Translations under genes and position numbers: made by a program
NCBI GenBank assembly: GCA_963580285.1
Contig: OY757012.1
Location: 168,566,652 to 168,630,651, forward strand
From: Lucinisca nassula
Taxonomy: Eukaryota; Mollusca; Bivalvia; Lucinida; Lucinidae
Length of the DNA stretch: 64,000 bases
Reading direction: 5' to 3'
Notes under the pieces: model-generated
Database searches by the model: none
The model's input: the letters and a program-made list of their open reading frames with translations, nothing else
Told to the model about the DNA's origin: nothing
Shown here: positions 1-11,700 of the stretch, one piece after another
How positions within the stretch are numbered: the first letter of the stretch is position 1
Layout of the letters: the number at the start of each line of letters is the position of its first letter

Positions 1-188
1 GTTGTGTCTGGGCCATAAGTCCTAAACCGTATGGAATATATTCATGAAACTTCACAGGTGCATTCATCACACTTGGACGATGTGTCATGAACAAGGAAGA
101 CAACTCTTGCATTTTTGGTTTTTGAATTATCTGCCATTGACTTAGTACCATATAGCAAACCGTGTCCGGGCCATAACTCCTAAACCGT

Positions 189-420
189 GACTGGCCTCCG
201 TGGCCTAGTGGTTAAGAGCGCTGACTCTTGATCATTAGGTCTCTCACCGCTGTGGTTCGAGCCTCGCTCGAGTCATATGTGAGACGCCAAGTTCTGCAAC
301 GGAAGGTCAGGTGGTTTTTCTCCGGGTACTCCGGTTTTCGCCCACCTCTGATTAACGATCGGCTCGATATGAGTGAAATAATCTTGAAAGGGCCGTAAAA
401 CCAAAAAAAAACAAAAAAAA
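189..420 (+). mobile_element. SINE-E, tRNA-headed, poly-A tail, intact target duplication
   Basis: The head reads like a tRNA gene: an A-box-like TGGCCTAGTGG near 200 and a B box GGTTCGAGCC near 256. The 3' end is A-rich (A8 C A8). The insert is flanked by a perfect 14 bp direct repeat, AACTCCTAAACCGT, at 175-188 and 421-434, which is the target-site duplication of retroposition. It sits inside the second tandem unit. Degenerate minus-strand relatives lie at 30217-30394 and 51529-51625. Confidence 0.88.
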
Positions 421-474
421 AACTCCTAAACCGTATGGAATATATTCATGAAATTTCACAGGTGCATTCATCAT

Positions 475-768
475 GCCCATAGGGGCTTGAAGAAATATAT
501 GGGCTGCATGATGCTTCCACGCAGAGCTGAATCCGGCCCGCACACTAGTACTGGTAAACCGCTTAGAGGATCTAAGCTTGTCCAGGAACCGCGGTGCGAG
601 GCGGACCGTCCATGCTAATAAACCCTATTGGTTCCATTGGGCGACAGGGCTTGAGATGTCATTTCATCTCAATGTCGGGTAAAAGTCCCACAAAATTGGA
701 AGCAACGTCTCCAAAATGACCTTTACAGTGTTGACGGGGACGTTAAACCTCAAATCAAACAAACAAAA
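475..768 (+). mobile_element. SINE-A copy with 11 bp target duplication
   Basis: A ~295 bp element that begins near CCCATAGGGGCTTGAAG and ends GACGTTAAACCTC followed by CAAA repeats. It is flanked by a perfect duplication GCATTCATCAT at 464-474 and 769-779. The same element recurs at 3690, 10762, 25662, 47926(-), 56624 (fragment), 58493 (no tail) and 62289(-). The polymerase III head is less obvious than in the other SINEs, so calling it a SINE rests on the tail and the duplications. Confidence 0.87.
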
Positions 769-933
769 GCATTCATCATACTGAGACGATGTGTCATGAA
801 CAAGGAAGATAACTCTTGCATTTTTGGTTTTTGGATTATCTGCCCTTGATGCATATATTTTAAATTGATTTGAAGTACATTTGTAATATTTTTATCCCCT
901 CGCACAACGTAGTTGTGAGGGGGGATATAGCAT

Positions 934-3675
934 GACTTCACACAAATGTTCCTTATATTAAAATCTCGAGCGAGTTTGACTTTCAAGGTCATGACCTCAA
1001 GGTCAAGGTCATTGTGTTTTGTTTTAGAAAAACTTTGTCATCTCTCTAGCGCCTACATTTCTTCACCAATTTCATTATAACTTCACACAAATGTTCCTTA
1101 TAAAAAAATCTCGAGCGAGTTCGACTTTCAAGGTCATGACCTCAAGGTCAAGTTCACTGTGGCTATATTTAGAAAAACTTTGTCATCGCTTTAGCTCCTA
1201 CATTTCTTCGCCAATTTGAATATAACTTCACACAAATGTTCCTTATAAAAAAATCTCGAGCGAGTTCGACTTTCAAGGTCATGACCTCAAGGTCAAGGTC
1301 ACTGTGGCTATTTTTAGAAAAACTTTGTCATCGCTCTAGCGCCTACATTTCTTCACTGATTTCAATATTACTTCACACAAATGATACATATGACAATATC
1401 TCGAGCGAGTTCGACTTTCAAGGCCATGACCTCAAGGTCAAGGTCACTGTGGCTATTTTTAGAAAAACTTTGTCATCGCTCTAGTGCCTACATTTCTCCC
1501 CTGATTTCAATATTACTTCACACAAATGTTTCTTATGACAATATCTCGAGGGAGTTCGACTTTCAAGGTCATGACCTCAAGGTCAAGGTCACTGTGGCTA
1601 TTTTAAGAAAAACTTTGTCATGCTCCAGCGCCTAAATTTCTTCACTGATTTCAATATTACTTCACACAAATGTTTCTTATGACAATATCTCGAGCGAGTT
1701 CGACTTTCAAGGTCATGACCTCAAGGTCAAGGTCACTGTGGCTATTTTTAGAAAAACGTTGTCATCGCTCTAGCGCCTTCATTTCTTACCTGATTTCAAT
1801 ATAATTTCGCAAAAATGTTCCTTATGGCAATATCTTGAGCAAGTTTGACTTTCAAGGTCATGACCTCAAGGTCAAGGTCACTGTGGCTATTTTTAGAAAA
1901 ACTTTGTCATCTCTCTAGCGCCTACATTTCTTCACCAATTTCATTATAACTTCACACAAATGTTCCTTATAAAAAAATCTCGAGCGAGTTAGACTTTCAA
2001 GGTCATGACCTCAAGGTCAAGTTCACTGTGGCTATATTTAGAAAAACTTTGTCATCGCTTTAGCGCCTACATTTTCTTCACCAATTTCAATATAACTTCA
2101 CACAAATGTTCCTTATAAAAAAATCTCGAGCGAGTTCGACTTTCAAGGTCATGACCTCAAGGTCAAGGTCACTGTGGCTATTTTTAGAAAAACTGTCATC
2201 GCTCTAGCGCCTACATTTCTTCACTGATTTCAATATTACTTCACACAAATGATACATATGACAATATCTCGAGCGAGTTCGACTTTCAAGGCCATGACCT
2301 CAAGGTCAAGGTCACTGTGGCTATTTTTAGAAAAACTTTGTCATCGCTCTAGTGCCTACATTTCTCCACTGATTTCAATATTACTTCACACAAATGTTTC
2401 TTATGACAATATCTCGAGGGAGTTCGACTTTCAAGGTCATGACCTCAAGGTCAAGGTCACTGTGGCTATTTTAAGAAAAACTTTGTCATGCTCCAGCGCC
2501 TAAATTTCTTCACTGATTTCAATATTACTTCACACAAATGTTTCTTATGACAATATCTCGAGCGAGTTCGACTTTCAAGGTCATGACCTCAAGGTCATGG
2601 TCACTGTGGCTATTTTTAGAAAAACGTTGTCATCGCTCTAGCGCCTTCATTTCTTACCTGATTTCAATATAATTTCACAAAAATGTTCCTTATGGCAATA
2701 TCTTGAGCAAGTTCGACTTTCAAGGTCATGACCTCAAGGTCAAGGTCACTGTGGCTATTTTTAGAAAAACTTTGTCATCTCTCTAGCCCCTACATTTCTT
2801 CACCAATTTCATTATAACTTCACACAAATGTTCCATATAAAAAAATCTCGAGCGAGTTAGACTTTCAAGGTCATGACCTCAAGGTCAAGTTCACTGTGGC
2901 TATATTTAGAAAAACTTTGTCATCGCTTTAGCGCCTACATTTCTTCACCAATTTCAATATAACTTCACACAAATGTCCTTATAAAAAAATCTCGAGCGAG
3001 TTCGACTTTCAAGGTCATGACCTCAAGGTCAAGGTCACTGTGGCTATTTTTAGAAAAACTGTCATCGCTCTAGCGCCTACATTTCTTCACTGATTTCAAT
3101 ATTACTTCACACAAATGATACATATGACAACATCTCGAGCGAGTTCGACTTTCAAGGCCATGACCTCAAGGTCAAGGTCACTGTGGCTATTTTTAGAAAA
3201 ACTTTGTCATCGCTCTAGTGCCTACATTTCTCCACTGATTTCAATATTACTTCACACAAATGTTTCTTATGACAATATCTCGAGGGAGTTCGACTTTCAA
3301 GGTCATGACCTCAAGGTCAAGGTCACTGTGGCTATTTTAAGAAAAACTTTGTCATGCTCCAGCGCCTAAATTTCTTCACTGATTTCAATATTACTTCACA
3401 CAAATGTTTCTTATGACAATATCTCGAGCGAGTTCGACATTCAAGGTCATGACCTCAAGGTCAAGGTCACTGTGGCTATTTTTAGAAAAACTTTGTCATC
3501 GCTCTAGCGCCTACATTTCTTACCTGATTTCAATATAACTTCACAAAAATGTTCCTTATGGCAATATCTTGAGCAAGTTCGACTTTCAAGGTCATGACCT
3601 CAAGGTCAAGGTCACTGTGGCTATTTTTAGAAAAACTTTATCATCCCTCTAGCGCTTACATTTCTTCAACGATTT
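934..3675 (+). repeat. Higher-order tandem repeat, six monomers, ~867 bp period
   Basis: Distinctive monomers recur in fixed order. The one with GATACATATGAC sits at 1381, 2249 and 3115 (spacing 868 and 866 bp), and the one with TTATGGCAATATCTTGAG at about 1820, 2686 and 3550. Each ~867 bp block therefore holds six diverged ~145 bp monomers, and blocks match each other far better than neighbouring monomers do. Most monomers contain AGGTCATGACCT followed by TCAAGGTCAAGGTCA. Confidence 0.85.
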
Positions 3676-3689
3676 CAATATAACTTCAC

Positions 3690-3998
3690 TCGCCCCCGCC
3701 CATAGGGGCTTGAAGAAATATATGGGCTGCATGATGCTTCCACGCAGAGCTGAATCCGGCCCGCACACTAGTACTGGTAAACAGCTTAGAGGATCTAAGC
3801 CTGTCCAAGAACCGCGGTGCGAGGCGGACCGTCCATGCTAATAAACCCTATTGGTTTCATTGGGCGACAGGGCTTGAGATGTCATTTCATCTCAATGTCG
3901 GGTAAAAGTCCCACAAAATTGGAAGCAACATCTCCAAAATGACCTTTACAGTGTTGACGGGGACATTAAACCTCAAATCAAACAAACAAACAAACAAA
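3690..3998 (+). mobile_element. SINE-A inserted in the tandem array
   Basis: Full-length SINE-A with a tail of about five CAAA units. The target duplication CAATATAACTTCAC is at 3676-3689 and 3999-4012 and is array monomer sequence, so the insertion came after the array had formed. Confidence 0.9.
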
Positions 3999-4705
3999 CA
4001 ATATAACTTCACACAAATGTTCCTTATGACAATATCTTGAGCTATTTCTACTTTCAAGGTCAAGGTCACAATGGATATTTTTAGAAAAACTTTGTCATCG
4101 CTCCAGCACCTTCATTTCTTCACGGATTTCAATATAACTTCACACAAATGTTCCTTATGACAATACCTCAAACGAGTTCACTTTTCAAGGTCAAGGTCAC
4201 TGTGGCTATTTTTGAAAAACTTTGTCATTGCTCTAGCGCTTACATTTTTTCACCAATTTCAATATGGCTTCACACAAATGTTCCTTATGACAATATCTGT
4301 AGCGAGTTCCACTTTCAAGGTCAAGGTCACTGTGGCTATTTTTAGATAAACTTTGTCATGGCGCTAGCGCTTACATTTCTTCACCGATTTCAGTATAACT
4401 TCACACAAATGTTCCTTATGACAGTATCTCGAGCTATTTCGACTTTCAAGGTCAAGGTCACTGTGGCTATTTTTAGAAAAACTTTGTCATCACTCTAGCG
4501 ACTACATTTCTTCACTGATTTCAATATACATTCACACAAATGTTCCTTATGACAATACCTTGAGCGAAGTTGACTTTCAAGGTCAAGGTCACTGTGGCTA
4601 TTTTTAGAAAAACTTTGTCATGGCTCTAGCGCTTACATTTCTTCACTGATTTCAGTATAACTTCACACTAATGTTCCTTGTGACAATACCTCGAACGAGT
4701 TAAAC

Positions 4706-5062
4706 TCGATTAGCCTTGTTACTCCTCCACATCAAGAGCTTTGCATTATATTTACATTTTTTAAACACTTGGAACAGACAATGTGGGTTTTTGTTTAAAC
4801 TGCTCCAACAGGAATACATATCAAACACAATGTAAAGAAGAGGAATGTTTAAAATATAGTTCAAACTCCAGATAAGACGAAACCCAAGTAATTTGGGGAT
4901 AAATTTATTTCTTTACAAAACTATATGTTTTGGGTGCTTGTTAGAATCGCCTCCAAGAGGCGATTCTAACAAGCACCCAAAATGTATATTTTTAAGAGGA
5001 AATCAAAGTATCCCCTTGATTAGCCTTGTTACTCTTCCATATCAAGAGCTTTGCAATATATT
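4706..5062. mobile_element. MITE-like element with 26 bp perfect hairpin
   Basis: A perfect inverted repeat has 26 bp arms at 4928-4953 and 4957-4982 (core TGGGTGCTTGTTAGAATCGC). It is bordered by two similar ~43 bp direct repeats beginning GATTAGCCTTGTTACTC at 4708 and 5019. An inverted relative lies at 13836-13985. The palindrome resembles that of FB6. Confidence 0.65.
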
Positions 5063-5070
5063 ATGGTGAA

Positions 5071-5545
5071 TGTGCTCATGGTGAGCTATTGTGATCAGTG
5101 AATGTCCTTCATCCGTCGTCTATCATGCGTCGTCCCACGTCTGTCATCAACAATTCGCTTTAAAAGAGTACACCTAAACCCTTGGGACAATTTCCTTTAA
5201 ACTTCATAGGAATTTTGCCTAAGTGGCTGTCTACCAGAATAGCTAAAACCAGTCTGCTTTGATGAACAAGATGGCCACCAGAGCTAATTATAGAAAAATC
5301 TTTAAATGATCAGTCTAACCATACCTATGGGCCAATTGCATTCAAACTTCATAGGAATGTTTTCTTTAGGTGACCCTCTACCATAATAGCTAAAATTGCT
5401 TTACTCAGATGAACAAGGTGGCCATCAGAGCTAAAAATAGGAAATCATCAACATTTTGCTTAAAATGCTAACTCCTTAACCATTGGGCCAATTTCACTTA
5501 AACTTCACAGGAATGTTGCCTAGGTGGCTCACTATCAAAATAGCA
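5071..5545 (+). mobile_element. HINE-like 5' fragment ending just before the first FAM98 exon
   Basis: It starts with CTCATGGTGAGCTATTG and a run of CCGTCGTC-like repeats, as in the element at 19945, then has ~150 bp monomers containing AACTTCATAGGAAT and GGCCACCAGAGCTAA. The right part is missing. It ends about 55 bp upstream of the splice acceptor at 5601, so transposon DNA forms nearly all of the 3' end of that intron. Confidence 0.6.
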
Positions 5546-5601
5546 AAAATTGTACAGCAGAAGATCTATTTTCTCATAGCATGGCTTGTGTGTTCTTACA
5601 G

Positions 5602-5796
5602 ACTAAGGAGTTGATTGGTCAGAATCCTGATGCAGTTGGCAAGTCCTTATTAAAAGTTCGACTATCAGATAAACAATGGGAACAGATACATGAAATAAAC
5701 CTGGCACTATCAGAGGAATACAAAACTAGGAGAGAAATGTTGTTAAAAAGATTGGATGTTACGATTCAGTCATTTATGTGGTCAGATAAAGCAAAG
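5602..5796 (+). CDS. FAM98: FAM98 exon (first in window)
   Basis: 65 codons, phase 0 at both ends. The acceptor is TGTGTTCTTACAG, the donor GCAAAG|GTAAGT. It encodes TKELIGQNPDAVGKSLLK through the family signature KRLDVTIQSFMWSDKAK, the most conserved part of the protein. The frame stays open upstream to 5524, but that stretch has no similarity to FAM98 and includes the pyrimidine tract, so I start at 5602. An FB3 element begins seven bases after the exon. Confidence 0.92.
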
Positions 5797-8700
5797 GTAA
5801 GTGTAGTGAAAGTATTTGGACAAACAGGCCTGAGCAAACAGGGCAAACCCAGATGAGAAAATGTGGAATGCAGCATTTCATCAGGGTCTACTTTGTTTGC
5901 CACTCTTTCAGCTATCTTTAGACACAACATAGGGTAGTAAATAGTACTTGTTCAAACTTTGGAACAAGTATGGCAAAGAACTGAGGTGTCAAAATACCTA
6001 GGGTAAATACGTTGATCACTGTAAGGGGAATGGATAGACCATATTTTCTGCTATTTTTAAAGGGGAGACAACTTTCAGGACTTCCTGTTTGCTTTCCGGT
6101 TAGTTGAGAGATATCAGTAAAAGGGTTTACTCATAGGAGCAAATTCTTACCTTTATGAGTAGACCTTATGAATTAGGAAGACAAATATTTTTGAAGGAGT
6201 TGCCTCCCCTCAAAGTATATTCATTCCCTAAGGGGACTGGGAACACCTTCAGGGGAGGCAACTCCTGCAAAAGTAATTTTGTCACCCCTGTCAATAGGAG
6301 TCAACTCCTAAAGGAAAGAATTTGCTCCTGCTTAAAGGAAAGAATTTGCTCCTCGGTTGCTCCGGAGGAGCAAATTCTTTCCTTTAAGAGTAGACCCCTT
6401 TTTCAGTGGGACAGGGTTTACAGAAAAGCAAACAGGAAGTCCTGAAAGTTGTCTCCCTTTGAAAAATGTGCTAGGTGTTCCCATTCCCCTTAAGGGAAAT
6501 ACGTAAATTTCAGTAAAAGATTCTGTTTGTACGGTAAAGCATTTTCTCCTTTAATAGGAGTTTAAACAGTTTTGTGTCCACTGGTGTATTTCAGTTTTCA
6601 ATAAATTAATGTGAATGTATACACCTTCAGTGGACATAAAAAAATACCAAAAGAGTTGTCAATATGGGCACTGAGGAGAAATTCTTGCCATTGTGTGTTT
6701 CTTTGTTTGTTTTGGAGTTTAACAGCCCTTCAACACCATTATAGATTACATTAAGCTGCTCAGTTTACTGAACCACATCTTTCCTTTGCATGCTTATACA
6801 TTAGTGATAACTTCCCTTGGCATGCTTATACATAAGTGATAAATCAGTACAGTGTACATACTTTCACCAGAAAATGACAAAGTTGTTCTGTCCTTTTTGA
6901 ATCAGAAGGCTGGAAAGAATGTCCTTAGAAAATATGTCATGATCAGTCTTCATGAAAAAATGTGGCCAGACCTGTTAGGATCGAACCTGCGACCGGAGCC
7001 AATGAGGCTGGCTGTAAATATCCTCCGTTATCTCTTCTATCCTTTGTTCTCCCTTTCTGAGGGAATTGACACAACATGACCCTTATCAGTTGAGATCAGA
7101 CTTGATTGAATGAGGCACTTGATTAGGAGCTTCCCTGTTTCCAAAAGTTCTTAAGGGGATTGGGAACACCTTGCAGATTTTCCCACCATTTTTCTTAGGG
7201 AGACAACTTTCGGAACTTCCTGTTTGCCTTTTTATAAGCTCTGTCCCACAGAAAAGGGGTCAACACTTAAAGGAAAGAATTTGCTCCTCAGGAGCAAGTT
7301 CTTTCCATTAAGAGTTGACCCTTATTGACATGGAAGACAAAAATACTGTTGCAGGAGTTGCTCCTCAACGTCTACCCATTCCCCTTAAATATTAAAATGG
7401 ATATATGTGGGGTTTCCAATCAGTTCAAAATTGCTAATTATATGCTTATTTCTTTTGTTTGTATTTTTGGCAGAAAAATGAGAACAAAATAGCGGAAGCA
7501 TATCAGCCATTGAGAAGATCCATACAGCAGACTACACAAGTTGGAATACCTGAAATCTTAGCAGCAAGAGATGGTAAGTTGCCTGTCTATCAGGTTACCA
7601 GTAAAATTCTAAATACTGCATTTACCTTATGTAGTCGGACAGACATGTCTGAGCAAACAGTGAAGACCCAGATGAGATGCCACAAAATGCGGCATCTCAT
7701 CAGGACACTGTTTACCAGGCATCAAGCTATTTTTGGGCACAACATTGTGCATTAAGTTATACTTGTTCAAATGGTTTGGCAACATAGATTCTTGGGCAAT
7801 GATTATGGATGGTCATTCTCTCCATCTTTTGCTTAAATCCCTTTTGCTGATTTAAGGACAGTTTCATAATCATTATCCAAGAAACTATGTTGCCAAACCA
7901 GCCACTATCGAACCCACAATCTCCTGAATGCCAGTCAGGGAGCATCCAACTGAGGCTACTGCTGTTTATGAGAAGACCCCTACTGACATGCCAGACAAAA
8001 ATGTTTTGAAAGAGATGCATCAGATGAAGGTGTATCACTTCACTTTAAGGTGTTTGAGTACCATATTTACCCTAAGTATTCTGACACCCTGTGATTGATT
8101 TAGTTGATACTTATAGTGAAGTTACATACTAGTCTAAAGATTTCATTGATGCATGTCCATCCCCCACAGTTATCTTGAGGTCAAGGCCACAGACTTAGAA
8201 ATTTTACATTGGTTAAAGTTTTATGACAAAGTTTATTGATGCCTGTATGTTCTAAACTCTTTAGACAAATTCAGTTGGTACTTGCATCAATGTTGCATAC
8301 CAGTCCAAAGATTTTGTGCTGCATGTCCCTTCCCCTACCCCTGACGACCTTGACCTCAATTCACGGACTTAGAAATTTTACATTTGGTTAAAGTTTTATG
8401 ACAAAGTTTGTTCTAAACTGTAAGTCAAATTCAATTGATATTTGCATGGATGTTGCATACCAGTCCAAAGATTTCATTGCATACCTCTACAATCTGCTTC
8501 AGTAACATTGATGCCCCCCACCCCTTCATTAACTTTGATGCCCTCACACCCTAGGTCCATTTAGAAATTTTATGTACAAGCACATTTCCTTATAGCTTCT
8601 AAGTTCTTGACTTCTTCATTCATATTACATACAAGCTTGGAAGATATATCAGCGGATGGCATTGGCCAGGGTATACGTGACCCACTGGTCGCTTGCTCTA

Positions 8701-11700
8701 GTTCACATTAATAATTTTCTTAATTCTTCGTTCTTATTTCCAACAAAGGTGAATCCATTCACTTTGCATGTGGAAAACCCCTAAAGGGGTACCTTGGAAA
8801 ACAGTACAGGCCCAGATCAGAGGCCACGGCATCTGATCAGGGCCTGCACTATTTGCTAACAGAATTTTCCATCAAAAATAGAATAAAAATGAAAAAAATA
8901 GGCCTGACACCTCTTATATGACAAATGGACTTGTAGAACACAGTAATAGTAGAATACACCAGTATACAATGGGTTAATAATTGAAATACTAGGGTAGGCT
9001 GAAAAGTTCTGAGCCTGACCAAGAAGCAGGCATCGAACAGCCATGAAATTTTGTATTCATTAAATCCAAACCTTTGTTACTTGATTTGACTCAAATGAGT
9101 TCAAGTTTACCTGCAATAACGTAGAAATTCTAGACTTAGAAAATTGATACTAGCACGTTTTTGAGAAAATGGACAAAATCTGGCATCGTGGTGTCATCAA
9201 GAACCTCCATAAAAAGGGGTTAACTCTTAAGGACATCCATGCCGATATTAGGGGATGATGCTCCTTCGTATGCAACCGTGAAAAGGTGAGCAGCAAATTT
9301 TAAGATGGGCAAGGACAGCCTTGAAGATGATGACCGGTGTGGACGACCCACAACGGCAACAACTGAGGAAACCATCAGCCAAGTGCACAAGGCAGTGATG
9401 GATGACAGGCGTTTAACTGTGAATTAGATAGCTAACACTGTTGCCATCTCTCGTGAACGAGTAGAGAACATTCTACACAGTGAATTAGGAATGTCGAAGG
9501 TTTACGCCAGATAGGTGCCACGGCTTTGAAGCCTGACCAAAAGTTGACCAGACTTAACCTGTCACAAGCCAACTTGGCTATTTTTGAAGCAGACCAAGAT
9601 GGTTTTCGTGACCGTTTTGTCACTCAGGATGTGTTTTGGGTTCATCACTTTGAGCCAGAGACCCAAAAACAATCCATGCAATGGAAGCACCCTGGCTCAC
9701 CCCCTCTAAAGAAGGCAAAGGTCGTGTCCTCTGCTGGGAAGGTGATGGCATCAGTTTTCTGGGATGCCAAGGGTATAATATTCATAGATTACCTTCAAAA
9801 GGGCAGAACAATTAATGGGGAGTATTATGCAGATCTGCTAAAACAACTGCGAAAAGCAATTAAGGCTAAACGACCCGGAAAATTGACAAAAGGGGTCTTG
9901 TTCCATCAGGACAATGCGAATGCTCATAAATCGGTTGTCACAATGGCTGCTGTGCATGACTGTGGCTTCACACTTGTCGATCACCCTCCGTTTCCACCTG
10001 ATCTAGCTCCATCAGATTATTTCCTGTTTCCAAACATGAAAAAGCACTTGGCTGGGCAGCATTATAGGTCAGACGAGTAGGTGATAGCTTCTGTGGAGGA
10101 GTTTTTCAGGGACCAAGATGAGACCTTCTATACCACTGGGATCCAAGGACTCCAGCATTGGTGGAGGAAATGTGTGGACAGGAAGGGAGACTATGTTGAA
10201 AAATAAGGCACTTTAAGCATGGACAAGCCATTGGATCTTTGTCAGGCTCAGAACTTTTCAGCCTACCCTCGTACTTAACCCTTGGATTGCCAGTTGGAAT
10301 TAGCCATCGTAAACAAGCCATCTTAGTTTAAGCCATTGAAGGTTCACTGTATTTATACAATACAGTTAACTGGTTTGATTTGCTTACCCTGTAGATTGGT
10401 AAAGATTCTAATGCAAACGGAGTAGATCCTGATGAGATGGCTCACAATGAGCCATCTCATCAGGATCTACACTGCTTGCCATCGCGTTAATGATTATTGA
10501 CTAAAGTCCCTTTTTTGTAGAAAAAAATCCAATTATGAAGACAGAAATAGTCCACTTCAGGAACTTAGTTGAAAGGGTTACCGTAAAAATTTGGACACCT
10601 TGAGAACTTGCTATAATGCTCCTAAAAGTTTTACAAATTTGTTTCATAATTCAGCAAGGAGTCCAAAAGGTGCAGATGGAATGGCAAACAGTATAGACCC
10701 TGATCAGACTGCTCCTGCTCTGATCTGGGTCTACACTGTTTGCTAAGGCCTATCTGTTCCAGGCCCCCGCCCATCGGAGCTTGAAGAAATAGATGGCCTG
10801 CACGATGCTTCCACGCAGAGCTGAAATGGACTGCACAAGAGACCTAGTAAATTGCTTAGAGGATCTAAGCCTGCCAGGCAATGCAGTGCGAGTCGGACTG
10901 TCTATGTTTATAAACCCTATTGATTTCATTGGGCGACAGGGCTTGAGATGTCATTTCATCTCATTGTCGAGTAAAAACCCAACAAAATTGGAAGCAACGT
11001 CTCCAAAATGACCTATACAGTGTTGATGGGGACGTGTAACCTCAAATCAAACAAACAAACCTATCTGTCCCAATACTTAAGATCATTATGGTAATGATGA
11101 CATAATATTGTTAACTCAAGATTACCATGCTAAATATTTTAATAGGTTATACTTCTTCCCCAATTTCAACCATTTGTGGTCTATAATTTCAATTTTTACC
11201 ATAGATTCAGAAGCAGAATGGAGAGCAATATAGATTCGCCCAAGAAAAACCTCTCCCCACTGTTGTAAAAAAAAGATATATCCAGGGTCTGCATGGTGAG
11301 GGTGAATTAAGATACCATAGTTACCATTTGTATTGGGACAGGTTGGCCTGAGCAAACAGTGTAAACTCAGATGAGAAGCCACTGAATGCAAGATCTACTC
11401 CATTTGCACACATCAAGCTATTTTTAGGCACATAAGGTAGTGCCATATTTACCGTTTGTATTTGGACAGACAGGCCTGAGCAAACATTGTAGATCCAGAT
11501 GAGATCTCATCAGGATCTACACCGCTTGCTATCGCGTTAATGATTATTGACTAAAGTCCCAATTTTGTAGAAAAAAAGTCCAAATATGAAGACAGAAATA
11601 GTCCACTTCAGGAACTTAGTTGAAAGGGTTACCGTAAAAATACTAAAAATTTGGACACCTTTAGAACTTGCTATAATGCTCCTAAAAGTTTTACAAATTT

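Larger units (their letters stand above)
1..858. repeat. Degenerate ~170 bp tandem units hosting two SINEs
   Basis: Two copies of a unit containing CCTAAACCGTATGGAATA and GATGTGTCATGAACAAGGA are seen, one at about 1-165 and one from about 172 to 850. The second is split by two SINEs. A similar unit lies at 40380-40790. The content resembles the core monomers of the HINE-like elements elsewhere in the window, so this is probably the inner part of one whose left end lies outside. No gene is visible. Confidence 0.6.
891..4705 (+). mobile_element. HINE-like element: hairpin start and ~145 bp tandem array
   Basis: It opens with a hairpin at about 893-928 (CCCCTCGCACAACG pairing with a GTTGTGAGGGG stretch), as other elements of this class here do. 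About 25 head-to-tail monomers of ~145 bp follow, starting at ACTTCACACAAATG. The last five, after the inserted SINE-A, are shorter (~130 bp). No 3' subterminal repeat or 3' hairpin is visible at the right edge, so the element looks truncated where the next MITE begins. Short open frames inside are translations of the monomer, not genes. Confidence 0.72.

Noticed and set aside
1236..3369. Repeated open frames of 82-84 codons in the array
   Set aside because: They are translations of the ~145 bp monomer, nearly identical at the ~867 bp period, with no family motif.
891..4705. CRISPR array
   Set aside because: No constant short repeat with unique spacers; monomers are contiguous satellite and the DNA is eukaryotic.
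5524..5601. Upstream extension of the first FAM98 exon to a Met at 5524
   Set aside because: It contains the pyrimidine tract and acceptor and has no FAM98 similarity.
9432..9623. Minus-strand open frame inside the mariner
   Set aside because: Shadow of the transposase; no motif.
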